Shown here piece after piece: positions 28,213 through 38,111 of a DNA stretch of 64,000 nucleotides (positions are counted from its first letter, which is position 1; every line of letters starts with the position of its first letter). Source of the DNA: Shewanella polaris (GTDB taxonomy: Bacteria > Pseudomonadota > Gammaproteobacteria > Enterobacterales > Shewanellaceae); NCBI RefSeq assembly GCF_006385555.1, contig NZ_CP041036.1, forward strand, positions 186,001 through 250,000, in the 5' to 3' direction. The notes under the pieces are model-generated. The model saw only the letters and a list, made by a program, of their open reading frames with translations, did not search any database and was not told where the DNA came from. Made by a program: the position numbers and the translations under genes.

Positions 28213-28357
28213 GGTATATATCCTCAATAAATTTAAACATTGTTTGTTTCTAGTGAGCCTCTCTCACTGGTTGATAAGAAGTATATTGGGATTTGATAGA
28301 ATAAAAAATCGGAATAAACTGACATTAAAGTTCAAATTATTTGAATAAGGAGGGGTG

Positions 28358-29251
28358 ATGCAAAATCCGATCACTATCGACGCATTACGAGCCTTAGATG
28401 CGATTGATCGCAAGGGCAGTTTTGCTGCAGCTGCGGCATCGTTATATCGAGTACCGTCAGCGCTGACTTATACCATCAAAAAACTTGAAGATGATATGGG
28501 CGCGGCGTTATTTGACCGAACAAAGCAAAAAGCACAACTGACGCCAGCAGGCAAAATTGTATTAGAGCAAGGGCGACAGATTTTGTTAGCAACCAATCGG
28601 TTGGTTGATTCTGTGCAGCAATTAGAGTCCGGTTGGGAAAGCGAAATTAGGCTATCACGCGATACGGTTATCCCCCAGTGTCAGTTGTTTCAATTAATTG
28701 AACAATTTAATCAGCTAGAACACTCGGTCGACATTAGTGTGGATGTTGAAGCCGTTGGCGGTGGTTGGGATGCATTGCATAGCCGACGTGCCGATATTGT
28801 AATTGGTGCCTCTGGAGAGTTACCACGAGGTGTGTTTCAAACCCATAAAATAGGCGAAATTGAATTTGTGTTTGCGGTAGCGCCACATCATCCATTGGCG
28901 TTTGTTGATGGCGTATTAGAAGCCGAAAAACTAACTGACTATGCTTCGGTGGTGGTCGCCGATACATCACAACTTTTACCTACTCGCAGTAGTGGCCTTT
29001 TTAAAAGCAAACAAGTGATTAAAGTTAACACCATGGAAACCAAGATAGCAGCACAGTTACAAGGACTAGGTATTGGTTTTGTACCCAGACACATGGTGCA
29101 ATGCTACTTTGATAGTGGTGAGTTGATTGAAAAAATGTGTTCAATTCCAAGACCGAATCAAAGTTTGTACATTGCTTGGCATAAAGACCATCAAGGCCGT
29201 GCATTTGACTGGTTTGTGGATCATTTACCTAAAGCCGACTGGGGTTTGTAA
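28358..29251 (+). CDS. LysR-family transcriptional regulator
   Basis: A 297-aa LysR-type regulator. Residues about 5-63 form the winged helix-turn-helix (ALDAIDRKGSFAAAAASLYRVPSALTYTIKKLEDDMGAALFDR). The C-terminal half (from about residue 90) is the effector-binding domain. AAGGAGG lies just upstream of the ATG at 28358; a GTG one codon earlier is also possible. It is divergent from doxX-pirin with a 145-bp gap, so it likely regulates that pair. The ligand is unknown. Confidence 0.88.
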   Translation: MQNPITIDALRALDAIDRKGSFAAAAASLYRVPSALTYTIKKLEDDMGAALFDRTKQKAQLTPAGKIVLEQGRQILLATNRLVDSVQQLESGWESEIRLSRDTVIPQCQLFQLIEQFNQLEHSVDISVDVEAVGGGWDALHSRRADIVIGASGELPRGVFQTHKIGEIEFVFAVAPHHPLAFVDGVLEAEKLTDYASVVVADTSQLLPTRSSGLFKSKQVIKVNTMETKIAAQLQGLGIGFVPRHMVQCYFDSGELIEKMCSIPRPNQSLYIAWHKDHQGRAFDWFVDHLPKADWGL

Positions 29252-29733
29252 CATCTGGCTGTGAGCATAATGTTAACTACTAATTTGAGGTCGCAGGTAC
29301 GACCTAAAATTGGCGTTAATCTATTGAATCGACATAAGCGTGATATTGAGTATCGACGTTTATGTCGTTGCTTAACTATCCCCTTAACTACTCGCTTGAA
29401 TACTCATTTAAGCATTCTTGCTAGCGTTAGTTTTCTTGTCTAATAATGATCTAGCGGCTGGTCGATTAGTACCCATACTGCAGTCGGATAAATTTACTCA
29501 CATAGAGCGTGAACAAGTGAATGCGGTGTTTTACAAATCGTCTATCGTTGCGCGACGTATTTCTGCATTTATTGAGTTTATTCAACCGAGATTAACCTTG
29601 TAACTAAGGGAGCGATTTGATCTTTTGACCGACATTTGCAATTTGAACAAAACAGATTTGTCTCGTGGGCTGTTTATTTCTGTTTCTAGTTGGCGCACAG
29701 TGTTAGTTCAGATACCGTTTTTAGGAAGACAAT
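29252..29733. other. Intergenic region with decayed DNA
   Basis: About 480 bp. It contains hairpins at 29289-29304 (GGTCG/CGACC) and 29330-29367 (12-bp arms with one mismatch), then a LysR C-terminal remnant at 29430-29603, and finally the promoter region of the aldo/keto reductase gene. No intact gene is visible. Confidence 0.6.
29430..29603 (+). pseudogene. LysR regulator remnant (C-terminal end)
   Basis: The reading frame ending at 29603 encodes a recognisable LysR C-terminus: DLAAGRLVPILQ, then VNAVFYKSSIVARRISAFIEF, IQPRLTL and a stop. In intact LysR proteins this follows about 240 residues of DNA-binding and effector domains, none of which I find upstream in any frame. It appears to be the stump of a deleted regulator, probably the original neighbour of the aldo/keto reductase gene. 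It is not the tail of the intact LysR gene at 28358, which has its own C-terminus. Confidence 0.7.
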
Positions 29734-30540
29734 ATGACCACTATTCCGTTGTTGGGTACAGGTACCTTCAGACTTAAAGATCAACAGGCATTTGATTCAG
29801 TGTTAATGGCGTTACAGCAAGGCTCTCGTCACATCGATACCGCTCAGATTTACGCCAATGAAAAACAAGTTGGCGATGCAATTAAGGCATCGGGTATCGC
29901 AAGAGCAGATATTTTTCTCACCACTAAGGTGTGGACGGATCGTTTTGCCCACGACAAACTTATTCAAAGCGTGCATGACAGCTTGGCTTTATTGCAAACC
30001 GATTATGTGGATTTGTTACTGATACATTGGCCGTTACGCGATGATTCAGTACCTATGCGAGAGTATTTACTGGCATTAAAAGAGGTGCAAGATGCTGGTT
30101 TAGCGAAACACATTGGCGTGTCTAATTTCACTATGGCCCAGGTTACACAAGCGATTGAAATTTTAGGTACCGACGCAATATTCACTAATCAGGTTGAAGT
30201 ACATCCATATTTGCAAAATAACCGACTGGTCGAATTCTGTCAGCAGCACAATATTATGGTGACTGGTTATATGCCATTTGCTTATGGTGCGGTATTAACT
30301 GACGACACTATTGTCGCGATTGCGAAGAAGCACCAAATGACACCCGCTCAAGCGGTATTAGTGTGGATGCGCCAAAAAGGTTATGTCACTATTCCATCGT
30401 CAACTAAGTTGGTAAATATTCAAGCGAATATTGCCTCATTAGCGTTATCGCTACCGTCAGAAGACATGGCGGCGATCGATAGGTTAGATCGAAATCATCG
30501 TGTGGCTACGCCAGACTTTAGCCCTGATTGGGATCAATAA
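29734..30540 (+). CDS. Aldo/keto reductase (DkgB-like)
   Basis: A 268-aa NADPH-dependent aldo/keto reductase that would reduce aldehydes or ketones such as methylglyoxal or 2,5-diketogluconate. The catalytic tetrad is visible: Asp in RHIDTAQIY, Tyr in the same motif, Lys in LTTKVW and His in LLIHWPL. The C-terminal VTIPSSTKLVNIQAN segment is the NADP site. The length is normal for DkgB-type enzymes. AGGAAGAC precedes the ATG. It is monocistronic, ending in a terminator at 30608-30640, and lies next to the LysR remnant, as dkgB-type genes often lie beside LysR genes. Confidence 0.9.
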   Translation: MTTIPLLGTGTFRLKDQQAFDSVLMALQQGSRHIDTAQIYANEKQVGDAIKASGIARADIFLTTKVWTDRFAHDKLIQSVHDSLALLQTDYVDLLLIHWPLRDDSVPMREYLLALKEVQDAGLAKHIGVSNFTMAQVTQAIEILGTDAIFTNQVEVHPYLQNNRLVEFCQQHNIMVTGYMPFAYGAVLTDDTIVAIAKKHQMTPAQAVLVWMRQKGYVTIPSSTKLVNIQANIASLALSLPSEDMAAIDRLDRNHRVATPDFSPDWDQ

Positions 30541-30607
30541 CCCATCAGCGAATGCGCAGCACGCGGAGTTTGCACTCACCATTAGATAATTTATATATCA
30601 AGTATCC

Positions 30608-30640
30608 ACGCCAAAATGAGTGATCATATTGGCGTTTTTT
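30608..30640 (+). terminator. Terminator after the aldo/keto reductase gene
   Basis: Stem ACGCCAA/TTGGCGT with an inner ATGA/TCAT pairing, followed by six T. It is 68 bp after the stop. Confidence 0.8.
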
Positions 30641-30661
30641 ATTTCCAGGGTTGTTGGTAGC

Positions 30662-30692
30662 TTGACATGGGTGTTACACATAGGTTTACAGT
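30662..30692 (+). promoter_or_regulatory. MerR-type promoter with 19-bp spacer
   Basis: TTGACA (30662-30667) and TACAGT (30687-30692) are separated by 19 bp, longer than the usual 17, as in promoters that MerR-family activators untwist. The spacer contains the dyad GTGT-T-ACAC. It lies 74 bp before the merR gene and would drive the regulator and the copper ATPase together. Confidence 0.6.
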
Positions 30693-30765
30693 CGTTGCAT
30701 ATGTTCAGTAGATTTATTTATCTAGATCTTATTATTCAATACAGTCGTTACCCCAAGGAGTCTTT

Positions 30766-31212
30766 ATGAAAGTGAGTGAACTCGCAGCCTTATTGGGCGT
30801 TACCACAGACACAATTCGTTTTTATACCCGAATAGGCCTGCTCGTCCCGACAAAATCACCGAGCAATGGTTATAAATTTTATCGTGACAAAGAAGTATCG
30901 CGAATGCGATTTATTCTAAGTGCCAGAAACTTAGGTTTTTCGGTAGATGAAATTAAAGTGATTTTTTCTAAAACGGATCATGGTGAAAGCGCTTGTATCA
31001 TGGTGAAGCAACTTATTAGTCAAAAATTGGCCGAAACTGAAAAACTGTTCAATGAAACATTAACGTTACGTAATAGGCTAACTAAAGCCGTAAACGAGTG
31101 GGAAAATCTGCCAGCGTTGGCCCCTACTGGTGCCATGGTTTGCCACTTGATCGAAGGATTTGATCCAAACCATGAAACTTATTGTCAAGCTAGTGATAAG
31201 GAGTCTTTGTAA
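30766..31212 (+). CDS. MerR-family metal-responsive regulator
   Basis: A 148-aa MerR-type regulator. Residues 1-70 form the winged HTH ([46 protein letters not shown]). A dimerisation helix follows (about 85-118). Cysteines in GESACIMV (about 79) and AMVCHLIEG near the C-terminus are candidate metal ligands, in positions like those of CueR/ZntR-type sensors. It overlaps the P-type ATPase start by one base (TAATG), so it is an unusual co-transcribed, autoregulated sensor and not a divergent one. Copper is the likely inducer by association with the ATPase and cupredoxin. Confidence 0.88.
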   Translation: MKVSELAALLGVTTDTIRFYTRIGLLVPTKSPSNGYKFYRDKEVSRMRFILSARNLGFSVDEIKVIFSKTDHGESACIMVKQLISQKLAETEKLFNETLTLRNRLTKAVNEWENLPALAPTGAMVCHLIEGFDPNHETYCQASDKESL

Positions 31213-33449
31213 TGAATACCCAAACAACACAATTATTGATAGAGGGTGCAGGTTGTGCCAGCTGTGTTGGCAAAATTGAGAAAGCACTTAAAACAGTCGC
31301 GCAAGTAGAGCAGGCTGAAATGAACTTTGCCGATCGCAGTGTGATGGTCACCGGAGAGGTTGAAGTCGCTAGTTTGCTTGAGGCCGTTGAAAAAGCCGGT
31401 TATCACGCTATTTTGATTAACGATCAAGGTGGTGCAGATGCTATTGATGAGAAAGAACAGGCAGATGCAATATATTATAAAAGCCTAATAAAACACACTA
31501 TTGTCGCATTGGCAGTGGGTATCCCACTGATGATTTATGGTTTGTTTATTGGTGACATGACCGTTACTAACCCAATACAACAGCTGGTTTGGGGAGCAAT
31601 TGGTGTACTGACCTTAGGGATAATGTTCTTCTCCGGCAAGCATTTTTATACTGGCGCATGGAAATCATTTACTCATCATAGTGCCAATATGGACACCTTA
31701 ATTGCGCTCGGAACAGGCACTGCGTGGGTTTACTCTATGGTGGTGGTATTTGCACCAGATTTATTGCCAGAAATGGCGCGCCATGTCTATTTTGAAGCAA
31801 CCGCGATGATCATTGGTTTAATCAATCTTGGACTCGCGTTAGAGGTCAAGGCGCGCGGTAAAACCTCGGCAGCGATTAAGCGCTTAATTGGTTTACAAGC
31901 TAAAACGGCTAGAGTGATCCGCAATGGTAAAGCGGTCGATATCGATATTGCCTTGGTGCAATTAAACGATAAAGTCAGTGTTCGACCAGGTGAAAAAATT
32001 CCCGTAGATGGTGTGGTCGTTGAGGGGAGTAGTTTTATTGATGAATCAATGTTGACGGGTGAACCTATTCCGGTTGAAAAAAGCGTTAATGATGATGTGG
32101 TCGCAGGTACATTAAACAAACTGGGATCACTTACTTTTACCGCCACACGTGTCGGTAAAGATACCGCTTTGGCGCACATTATTACTATGGTTAAACGGGC
32201 GCAGAACTCCAAACCGCCAATTGGTCGAATGGCAGATGTTATTTCGAGCTATTTTGTTCCTGCAATGATGATTATTGCCATTATCAGCGCCATGGTATGG
32301 CTTAATTTTGGGCCTGAACCCTCAGTGGGATACGCCATAGTGTCGGCGATGACAATTTTAATCATCGCTTGTCCGTGTGCGTTAGGGTTAGCAACACCCA
32401 TGTCGGTGATGGTAGGTGTAGGTAAAGCCGCTGAATCTGGCGTGCTTATTCGTAATGGTGAAGCTCTGCAAACGGCATCGACTATTACCACCATGATTTT
32501 AGATAAAACCGGCACGATTACCGAAGGCGCACCAAAAATCACCGATATCTTAGTGGTGAATGGACGCGAAGAACAACAGGTATTGCAATTGGCCGCGAGT
32601 ATTGAGCAACATTCCGAACATCCGCTTGCGCAAGCTGTTGTCCAAGCAGCAACGGATAAGGGATTAACCTTATTCAATGTTGAAAATTTTACTGCTATTG
32701 CAGGATTTGGTGTCCAAGCTCAGTATCAATCGGCTCAGTTATTATTTGGTAATGAGAAATTAATGCGTGAGAAAGGTATTGCCTTAAGCGATTATCAGCA
32801 ACAAGCACAGGCGTTAGCGGCAGACGCCAAAACGCCAATGTATTTTGCTATCGATGGTGAACTAGCGGCAGTGATTGCTGTGGCTGACCCGATTAAAGCT
32901 GATTCTGTTGCCGCCATAGCAAGGCTTAAAAGCAGTGGTATTAAGGTGATTATGCTTACCGGGGATAACCACGCGACAGCTACTGCAGTGGCTGCCAAAG
33001 TGGGTGTAGATGACTTTTTTGCCGACGTATTACCACAAGATAAAGCCAAAAAAGTGGCCGAATTACAAGCTTTAGGTGAAGTGGTTGGCATGACTGGCGA
33101 TGGTATTAATGATGCCCCAGCGCTGGCTTTAGCCAATGTCGGCTTTGCTATTGGGACCGGAACGGACGTGGCGATTGAAAGTGCCGACATAACGCTAATG
33201 CGGGGATCGCTACACGGTTTAGCAGATGCCATAGCAGTGAGTAAAGCGACTTTAGGCAACATTAGACAAAATCTAGTGGGTGCGTTTATTTACAATGCGG
33301 CGGGTATTCCGCTCGCTGCTGGGGTGTTATTTCCAGTGTTTGGCGTATTACTTAATCCTGTGGTGGCTGGTGCTGCAATGGCATTTTCATCATTAACTGT
33401 GGTGAGCAACGCCAATCGTTTACGCTTTTTTACCCCCCAACAACACTAG
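31212..33449 (+). CDS. copA: Copper-transporting P1B-type ATPase
   Basis: An inner-membrane ATPase exporting Cu(I). The 745-aa protein has one N-terminal metal-binding domain ([15 protein letters not shown], residues about 10-24), eight predicted helices, the [10 protein letters not shown] ion site, phosphorylation motif DKTGTITEG, the SEHPLA nucleotide-site HP motif, and [13 protein letters not shown] Cys-Pro-Cys site with a single CxxC N-domain fits CopA. It overlaps the merR stop by one base and is followed after 6 bp by a cupredoxin gene, forming a merR-copA-cupredoxin operon. Confidence 0.93.
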   Translation: MNTQTTQLLIEGAGCASCVGKIEKALKTVAQVEQAEMNFADRSVMVTGEVEVASLLEAVEKAGYHAILINDQGGADAIDEKEQADAIYYKSLIKHTIVALAVGIPLMIYGLFIGDMTVTNPIQQLVWGAIGVLTLGIMFFSGKHFYTGAWKSFTHHSANMDTLIALGTGTAWVYSMVVVFAPDLLPEMARHVYFEATAMIIGLINLGLALEVKARGKTSAAIKRLIGLQAKTARVIRNGKAVDIDIALVQLNDKVSVRPGEKIPVDGVVVEGSSFIDESMLTGEPIPVEKSVNDDVVAGTLNKLGSLTFTATRVGKDTALAHIITMVKRAQNSKPPIGRMADVISSYFVPAMMIIAIISAMVWLNFGPEPSVGYAIVSAMTILIIACPCALGLATPMSVMVGVGKAAESGVLIRNGEALQTASTITTMILDKTGTITEGAPKITDILVVNGREEQQVLQLAASIEQHSEHPLAQAVVQAATDKGLTLFNVENFTAIAGFGVQAQYQSAQLLFGNEKLMREKGIALSDYQQQAQALAADAKTPMYFAIDGELAAVIAVADPIKADSVAAIARLKSSGIKVIMLTGDNHATATAVAAKVGVDDFFADVLPQDKAKKVAELQALGEVVGMTGDGINDAPALALANVGFAIGTGTDVAIESADITLMRGSLHGLADAIAVSKATLGNIRQNLVGAFIYNAAGIPLAAGVLFPVFGVLLNPVVAGAAMAFSSLTVVSNANRLRFFTPQQH

Positions 33450-33455
33450 GAGTGA

Positions 33456-33809
33456 ATGATGCTATTAATTAACTTATTTTGTGTGGCATTGATTGCCCTT
33501 ATCGTTTGGTGGTTTTGGTTGTATAAACCCAAAGCCGCTACTCATCAAGCAAATAACGCTATTGTGGTTAAAGACGGCGTTTACTCTCCGGCAAGAATAA
33601 CCGTGCCGGCTAATACTGCAACGCAATTAACTTTTTTACGCCAAGACAAAGCAGGGTGCTCTGCAAGTTTGTTATTTCCAGACTTGGACATTAGCGAAGA
33701 GTTACCACTTGATAAACCTGTGGTAATTTCGCTGCCAGCGTTAGCCAAAGGTGAATATCCGTTTCATTGCCAAATGCAGATGTATAAAGGAGTATTACTG
33801 GTTGAGTAA
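33456..33809 (+). CDS. CopA-associated cupredoxin-like protein
   Basis: A 117-aa membrane-anchored cupredoxin. Residues about 3-23 form an N-terminal helix; the rest is a cupredoxin beta-sandwich. Possible copper ligands are Cys68 (KAGCSAS) and the C-terminal HCQMQM (His104, Cys105, Met107, Met109), which is richer in sulfur than in classic blue-copper proteins. AGGAGTGA precedes the ATG. It lies 6 bp after copA, so it may accept or deliver Cu(I) in the periplasm for the ATPase. Proteins of this kind next to copA are known, but their exact step is not. Confidence 0.82.
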   Translation: MMLLINLFCVALIALIVWWFWLYKPKAATHQANNAIVVKDGVYSPARITVPANTATQLTFLRQDKAGCSASLLFPDLDISEELPLDKPVVISLPALAKGEYPFHCQMQMYKGVLLVE

Positions 33810-33989
33810 ACCTAGATAATGGTTGAGCTAAGTCGGCATCAATAAAATCTTGATGCTTACTACTGGGCCACATAAGCTTTGAAAAAGGCATACCCGTTAC
33901 GCAAGTTAACATCTGTTTATTCAAGATGCTTACTTGCGTAATTGGTGATATTGTGGCGATTCGTTTACAACTGATTTTTCGATGACATC

Positions 33990-34502
33990 ATGATACGACG
34001 TTTAATGGACTACATTCGTTTGGTACTATTTGTGAGTGGCGTATTAATTGGTATTCAAGTTCCCGGCTTTGTCGATCAATACGGTCAACGACTCGAAGCA
34101 CACCAGCTTGAAGCTAAGCTAAGTTTGGCCGAGTTTCAGCGTGATGCCGACCGATTTTTTGCCGGTGATATAAGTAAACTCATCCGCCATTACCAACAAA
34201 ATAACGACCCAGTATTCAGTGCTGGTGGTGAAAGCATTGAATCACTCTATCAACGCTATACATCATTGACCCAAGCGTTGAGCCGTTTTAATCAACATAG
34301 CTATAGTCCTTATCAACAAATAATATTGGCTCCACAAAAAGACATTCAATTAGAGACTTGGCAGGCATACAGTTATGTCATTTTATTGAAACCACATGCC
34401 ATTGCCATAGGGTTACTGTTTGGGCTAATAGTGTCGATGTTGTGTGAATTAATACTGTCTATTTTATATATGGGCTGTCGTAGAGTTTTAACTCCACGAT
34501 AA
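33990..34502 (+). CDS. DUF2937 inner membrane protein
   Basis: A 170-aa protein of the DUF2937 family, function unknown. An N-terminal helix (residues about 10-28, LVLFVSGVLIGIQVPGF) and a C-terminal helix (about 135-160) flank a soluble, mostly helical loop with FVDQYGQRLEAHQLEAKLSL near its start. The topology suggests a periplasmic or cytoplasmic loop between two anchors. The ribosome site is poor. A peroxiredoxin gene follows after 33 bp and may be co-transcribed, but no functional link is obvious. Confidence 0.8.
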   Translation: MIRRLMDYIRLVLFVSGVLIGIQVPGFVDQYGQRLEAHQLEAKLSLAEFQRDADRFFAGDISKLIRHYQQNNDPVFSAGGESIESLYQRYTSLTQALSRFNQHSYSPYQQIILAPQKDIQLETWQAYSYVILLKPHAIAIGLLFGLIVSMLCELILSILYMGCRRVLTPR

Positions 34503-34534
34503 GCTATTTTTTTATTATTAATCAAGGAAATATT

Positions 34535-35008
34535 ATGATCGCTACAGGACAATCTTTACCAAAAGCTACCTTAAGCCAACTGACAAAAGACGGCATGGTT
34601 AACCACGATGTGACTGAATTATTTGCGGGTAAAAAAGTAGTGTTATTTGCTGTGCCAGGTGCATTTACGCCAACGTGCTCTGAAGCACATTTACCAGGTT
34701 ATGTTGTACTTGCAGACGAGTTTAAAGCCAAAGGTGTTGATCTTATTGCTTGTGTTGCCGTTAACGATGCATTTGTCATGAAGGCATGGGGCGAAGCACA
34801 AAATGCTTCTGAATTAATGATGCTAGCCGACGGTGATGCTAGCTTTACTAAAGCATTAGGTTTAGACATGGACACAGCCGGTTTTGGTGGCATTCGTTCA
34901 CAACGTTATGCCATGGTCATCGACAATGGCGTAGTGACATTATTGAATGTTGAACAAGGTAAGTCATTTGGCGTGAGTACCGCGGAAGTAGTAATGGCTG
35001 CACTGTAA
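34535..35008 (+). CDS. Peroxiredoxin (Prx5-type)
   Basis: A thiol peroxidase that reduces hydrogen peroxide and organic peroxides, 157 aa. The motif VPGAFTPTCSEAHLPGY holds the peroxidatic Cys (about residue 49) with the P-x3-T-x2-C arrangement of Prx5. A second Cys in LIACVAVND could act as the resolving Cys. RSQRYAMVIDNG near the C-terminus supplies the conserved Arg. No fused glutaredoxin domain is present, unlike the longer Vibrio/Haemophilus hybrid form. AAGGAAA precedes the ATG. A bidirectional terminator follows. Confidence 0.92.
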   Translation: MIATGQSLPKATLSQLTKDGMVNHDVTELFAGKKVVLFAVPGAFTPTCSEAHLPGYVVLADEFKAKGVDLIACVAVNDAFVMKAWGEAQNASELMMLADGDASFTKALGLDMDTAGFGGIRSQRYAMVIDNGVVTLLNVEQGKSFGVSTAEVVMAAL

Positions 35009-35057
35009 TCTATGTTATCCGTCGGTAAGTAACCGGTGAGTAATCGATTGCGAATGT

Positions 35058-35090
35058 AAAAAATGGGCATCTAATTAGGTGCCCATTTTT
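35058..35090. terminator. Bidirectional terminator
   Basis: An 11-bp perfect stem AAAAATGGGCA/TGCCCATTTTT between the convergent peroxiredoxin and envZ genes, with A and T runs on both sides. Confidence 0.9.
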
Positions 35091-35111
35091 ATAAGTATTC
35101 TTTAAGCTAGC

Positions 35112-36452
35112 TTAGCTATATTGTTCTTTATCGATTAACGGCAACCATACTTGTGCTTTTAAGCCACCTTGAGGGCGGTTAGACAACATAACTTTGCCAT
35201 GATGACGGTCGACAATGCGTTTAATAATCGCCAGCCCTAATCCGGACCCAACACTACCGCGAGCTGCATCTCCTTGAGTAAAAGGATGGAATAGATGCTC
35301 AACTTCGGCTTCATCAATGCCTGGACCATTGTCTTCTACGCTAAAGCATAGGTAATTACCTTGGTTATATGAGCTGATTTTTACCCAACCATTACCATAG
35401 CGAAAGGCATTTTCGACCAAGTTACTTAATACCCGTTTGATTGCCACACTATTAATGGCAATGTCGGGACAGTCAGCTAGAGATAATTCTATAGTGCCTT
35501 CGCGGTGCGATTCTTGTTGGCTGATTTCTTGTATTAGGCGATTAATTTGATCCGGCTCGCGAATGCCTTCTTGGTCGTTACGAATATAAGCAATAAATTG
35601 GTTAATAATCGAATCCATATCTTCAATGTCGGTGACGATACCATCTTTTAAATATTGATCGTCTTCCACCATCATTTCAGATGCTAATCTAATGCGGGTC
35701 AATGGTGTGCGTAAGTCATGTGATATACCCGCCATCAGTAAAGCGCGGTCTTGCTCTAGTTGTTTCATGCTATTGGCCATTTGGTTAAAGGCATGAGTTA
35801 CTTCAACTATTTCGGTAGAACCGCTTAATGGTAGCGGTGGAGGGAAATCACCTTTTGATACCGCGACCGCGGCTTTCTGTAATCTTTTTAACGGGCGGTT
35901 TTGCCTACGGGCAAATAACCAACCGCCAGCGACACTGAGCGCGCCAATGACTAATAAATATAATGTTAGCGGAGACAGGTCTGATTCATTAATGCCGGTC
36001 AGTGGTACTTTAATCCATAACGATGGTGCTTGCGGTGGCTTAATCCATACATCAAGATTTTCGCCCTGTGAAAAACGTACTTCGGCCTCTCCGCCGAGGT
36101 ATACCGACATTTGCTCAGACAAAAAACTGTAATAAGTGGCTCGACTCAGCCCAGCTTCTTGAGCTTGTTTTAAGTTGTAAACTGTCATGCCATCGTCGCG
36201 AACTTTGGCATTTAAGGCGTCAACCATGGTGAGGTGTTCACGGCCAACATCAACTCCATCAACAAATAAAATATTAATCTGACGAGCGATAAGTTGGTTT
36301 ATCTGTTCGTAACTGGGTTTTATAAAGTAAACGGCGACCGACCAATATGATACTAATTGGTTAATCAGCAATAAGCTGCCAATAAGTAATACTGTTTGGC
36401 TAAAGGCGCTTCTGGGTAAGAAGCGTTGCCACCATTTTAACTTAAGTTTCAT
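35112..36452 (-). CDS. envZ: Osmosensor histidine kinase EnvZ
   Basis: EnvZ phosphorylates and dephosphorylates OmpR in response to osmolarity and other envelope cues. The 446-aa protein has two membrane helices (about 17-40 and 162-181) around a periplasmic domain, a HAMP region (about 182-235), the H-box [13 protein letters not shown] with phospho-accepting His245, and the ATP domain ([13 protein letters not shown]-box; DNGPGI G1 box; GSGLGLAI G2 box). It starts 3 bp after the ompR stop, so they are co-transcribed. Confidence 0.95.
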   Translation of the reverse strand: MKLKLKWWQRFLPRSAFSQTVLLIGSLLLINQLVSYWSVAVYFIKPSYEQINQLIARQINILFVDGVDVGREHLTMVDALNAKVRDDGMTVYNLKQAQEAGLSRATYYSFLSEQMSVYLGGEAEVRFSQGENLDVWIKPPQAPSLWIKVPLTGINESDLSPLTLYLLVIGALSVAGGWLFARRQNRPLKRLQKAAVAVSKGDFPPPLPLSGSTEIVEVTHAFNQMANSMKQLEQDRALLMAGISHDLRTPLTRIRLASEMMVEDDQYLKDGIVTDIEDMDSIINQFIAYIRNDQEGIREPDQINRLIQEISQQESHREGTIELSLADCPDIAINSVAIKRVLSNLVENAFRYGNGWVKISSYNQGNYLCFSVEDNGPGIDEAEVEHLFHPFTQGDAARGSVGSGLGLAIIKRIVDRHHGKVMLSNRPQGGLKAQVWLPLIDKEQYS

Positions 36453-36455
36453 TGA

Positions 36456-37184
36456 TTATTTTCGTGTGGTGCCGTCGGGGACAAATACATAACCTAAGCC
36501 CCAAACCGTTTGGATATATCGCGGGTTAGTAGCATCTTTTTCAATTAAACGACGTAAGCGTGAAACTTGGACATCAATTGAACGCTCAAGAGCTGAATAA
36601 TCACGACCACGAGCAAGGTTCATTAATTTATCACGCGACAAAGGTTCGCGAGGGTGGTTTACCAATACTTTAAGTACAGCAAACTCACCGCTGGTAAGTG
36701 CAATACTTTCGTCACCATGAAACATTTCTCGGGTGGCTAAGTTTAGTGAAAACTCACCAAACTCAATCATTTCTTCTTGCTGCGCTGGTGCGCCAGGCAC
36801 TTCGGCAATTTGGCGACGCATGACCGCATTAATACGTGCTAGTAATTCGCGAGGATTAAATGGTTTAGGTAAATAATCATCTGCACCAAGCTCTAGACCG
36901 ATAATACGATCTACTTCATCGCCTTTAGCTGTGAGCATCACGATCGGGATTGGGTTCTCTTGCTGGCGTAAACGGCGGCAAATGGATAAGCCATCTTCGC
37001 CAGGCAGCATCAGATCGAGTACTAATAAATGGAAGTTTTCACGTTCAAGTAATCTATCCATTTGTTCTGCATTGGCTGCGCTACGAACTTGGAAGCCTTG
37101 CTCAATCAAGTAACGTTCTAATAATGAACGCAATCTCATGTCGTCATCGACAACGAGAATCTTAGAGGTTTCTTGGCCCATGAA
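36456..37184 (-). CDS. ompR: Response regulator OmpR
   Basis: OmpR is the DNA-binding partner of EnvZ and typically controls porin genes. The 242-aa protein has a receiver domain with acidic pocket VDDD (about 11-14), phospho-acceptor Asp56 in LLVLDLMLPG, and Lys in LPKPFNPREL. A winged-helix domain with RRLIEKDATNPRYIQTVWGLGYVF forms the C-terminal part. I chose the ATG at 37184 (MGQETSKILVVDD) with AAGGAT upstream, matching the usual N-terminus; the start at 37199 would add five unusual residues. Confidence 0.96.
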   Translation of the reverse strand, partial: FMGQETSKILVVDDDMRLRSLLERYLIEQGFQVRSAANAEQMDRLLERENFHLLVLDLMLPGEDGLSICRRLRQQENPIPIVMLTAKGDEVDRIIGLELGADDYLPKPFNPRELLARINAVMRRQIAEVPGAPAQQEEMIEFGEFSLNLATREMFHGDESIALTSGEFAVLKVLVNHPREPLSRDKLMNLARGRDYSALERSIDVQVSRLRRLIEKDATNPRYIQTVWGLGYVFVPDGTTRK

Positions 37185-37298
37185 ATATCCTTTTAACACT
37201 AAATTGATACAAGTAATGACTCAGTATGAAGTGTAATCGCTTGAATTTGAATAGCTGATTGTGGCAGAAATTGTAACTAAATAGCTGTAAATGAAAGT

Positions 37299-38111
37299 TT
37301 ATCGCGTAAATAGCTGGAAACGGTCACTTAAGTTGTCTTTATCGCTGTCAAAGGATAGTGCTAATTGTTGGCTGCGTTGATGATAAAAAATGCTTTGCAG
37401 TATGCCGAGTTGACTAACACTTTGCTGTGGATGGTTATCAAAAATAGGACTGATGAAAAGTTGGTGTTGTTGGATATCGAAGTGTCCCCATTGTAAGTGA
37501 GTGTAATGTGGATGCGCTTGCGGGTCTTGGTGTACGTTAATATTCACTACGGCGTAATAACCATTGTCGAGTAACAACAAGCTGCTTAATGCTGAGGTCA
37601 TTTGTTGGTGCCATACACCGTAGATTGATTGAATGGGGTAGGCTTGATAATCGTGTTGTTCATCCATCACGCTGTCAGCATTAGTGTCGATAGTAAATAC
37701 TAACTTTGCGGATTCTAGGGTTAGTGCCATTTGTAGTTTTGGACGGTTCATTTGATATGCAACAAGGCCTTGTCGCGAATTATTACTATAGCTTGGGATA
37801 AAGCGTACGCCTGAGGGGTGTATGTCTATTCGGCCCCATTCGGCGACGCTATTTTGTGGTTCAAGCAAGTTAAATTCGATGTGTAAGTAACTGTGGTCAG
37901 GATTTAACTGCAACAGTGTTATTTTCTCTGACGTGTCTATTATCCAATTGCCAAAGATAGCTTGGGTAGATTCAGTTACCTGTAATTCGTGGTTCGCATG
38001 CAGTGGGTTGATCGTGAATAAACCAGAAGCCAGCGCTAACAGTAGAGTGATGCTTTTAAAGGTGGTAAGCAAAGGCGATGTGAGTTGATTGCTATGTGGC
38101 ACCATAAACAT
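37299..38111 (-). CDS. Unknown secreted protein with two repeated units
   Basis: A 270-aa protein with an N-terminal hydrophobic signal segment (residues about 18-40, likely cut near HANHE). I do not recognise the family. The mature part seems to contain two similar units of about 100 residues: the first has IFGNWIIDTSEKITLLQLNPDHSYLHIEFN and later WGRIDIHPSGVRFIP, the second has IYGVWHQQMTSALSSLLLLDNGYYAVVNIN and later WGHFDIQQHQLFISP. This GxW-start, WG-middle pattern suggests a duplicated beta-barrel-like fold. AAGGATCTT precedes the ATG. It lies upstream of ompR in the same direction and downstream of cyoE's terminator region on the opposite side. Confidence 0.7.
   Translation of the reverse strand: MFMVPHSNQLTSPLLTTFKSITLLLALASGLFTINPLHANHELQVTESTQAIFGNWIIDTSEKITLLQLNPDHSYLHIEFNLLEPQNSVAEWGRIDIHPSGVRFIPSYSNNSRQGLVAYQMNRPKLQMALTLESAKLVFTIDTNADSVMDEQHDYQAYPIQSIYGVWHQQMTSALSSLLLLDNGYYAVVNINVHQDPQAHPHYTHLQWGHFDIQQHQLFISPIFDNHPQQSVSQLGILQSIFYHQRSQQLALSFDSDKDNLSDRFQLFTR

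Noticed and set aside
9900..34000. Long open frames on the opposite strand of argH, copA, acnA and the molybdenum hydroxylase
   Set aside because: They mirror the codon pattern of the real genes and lack family motifs or ribosome sites.
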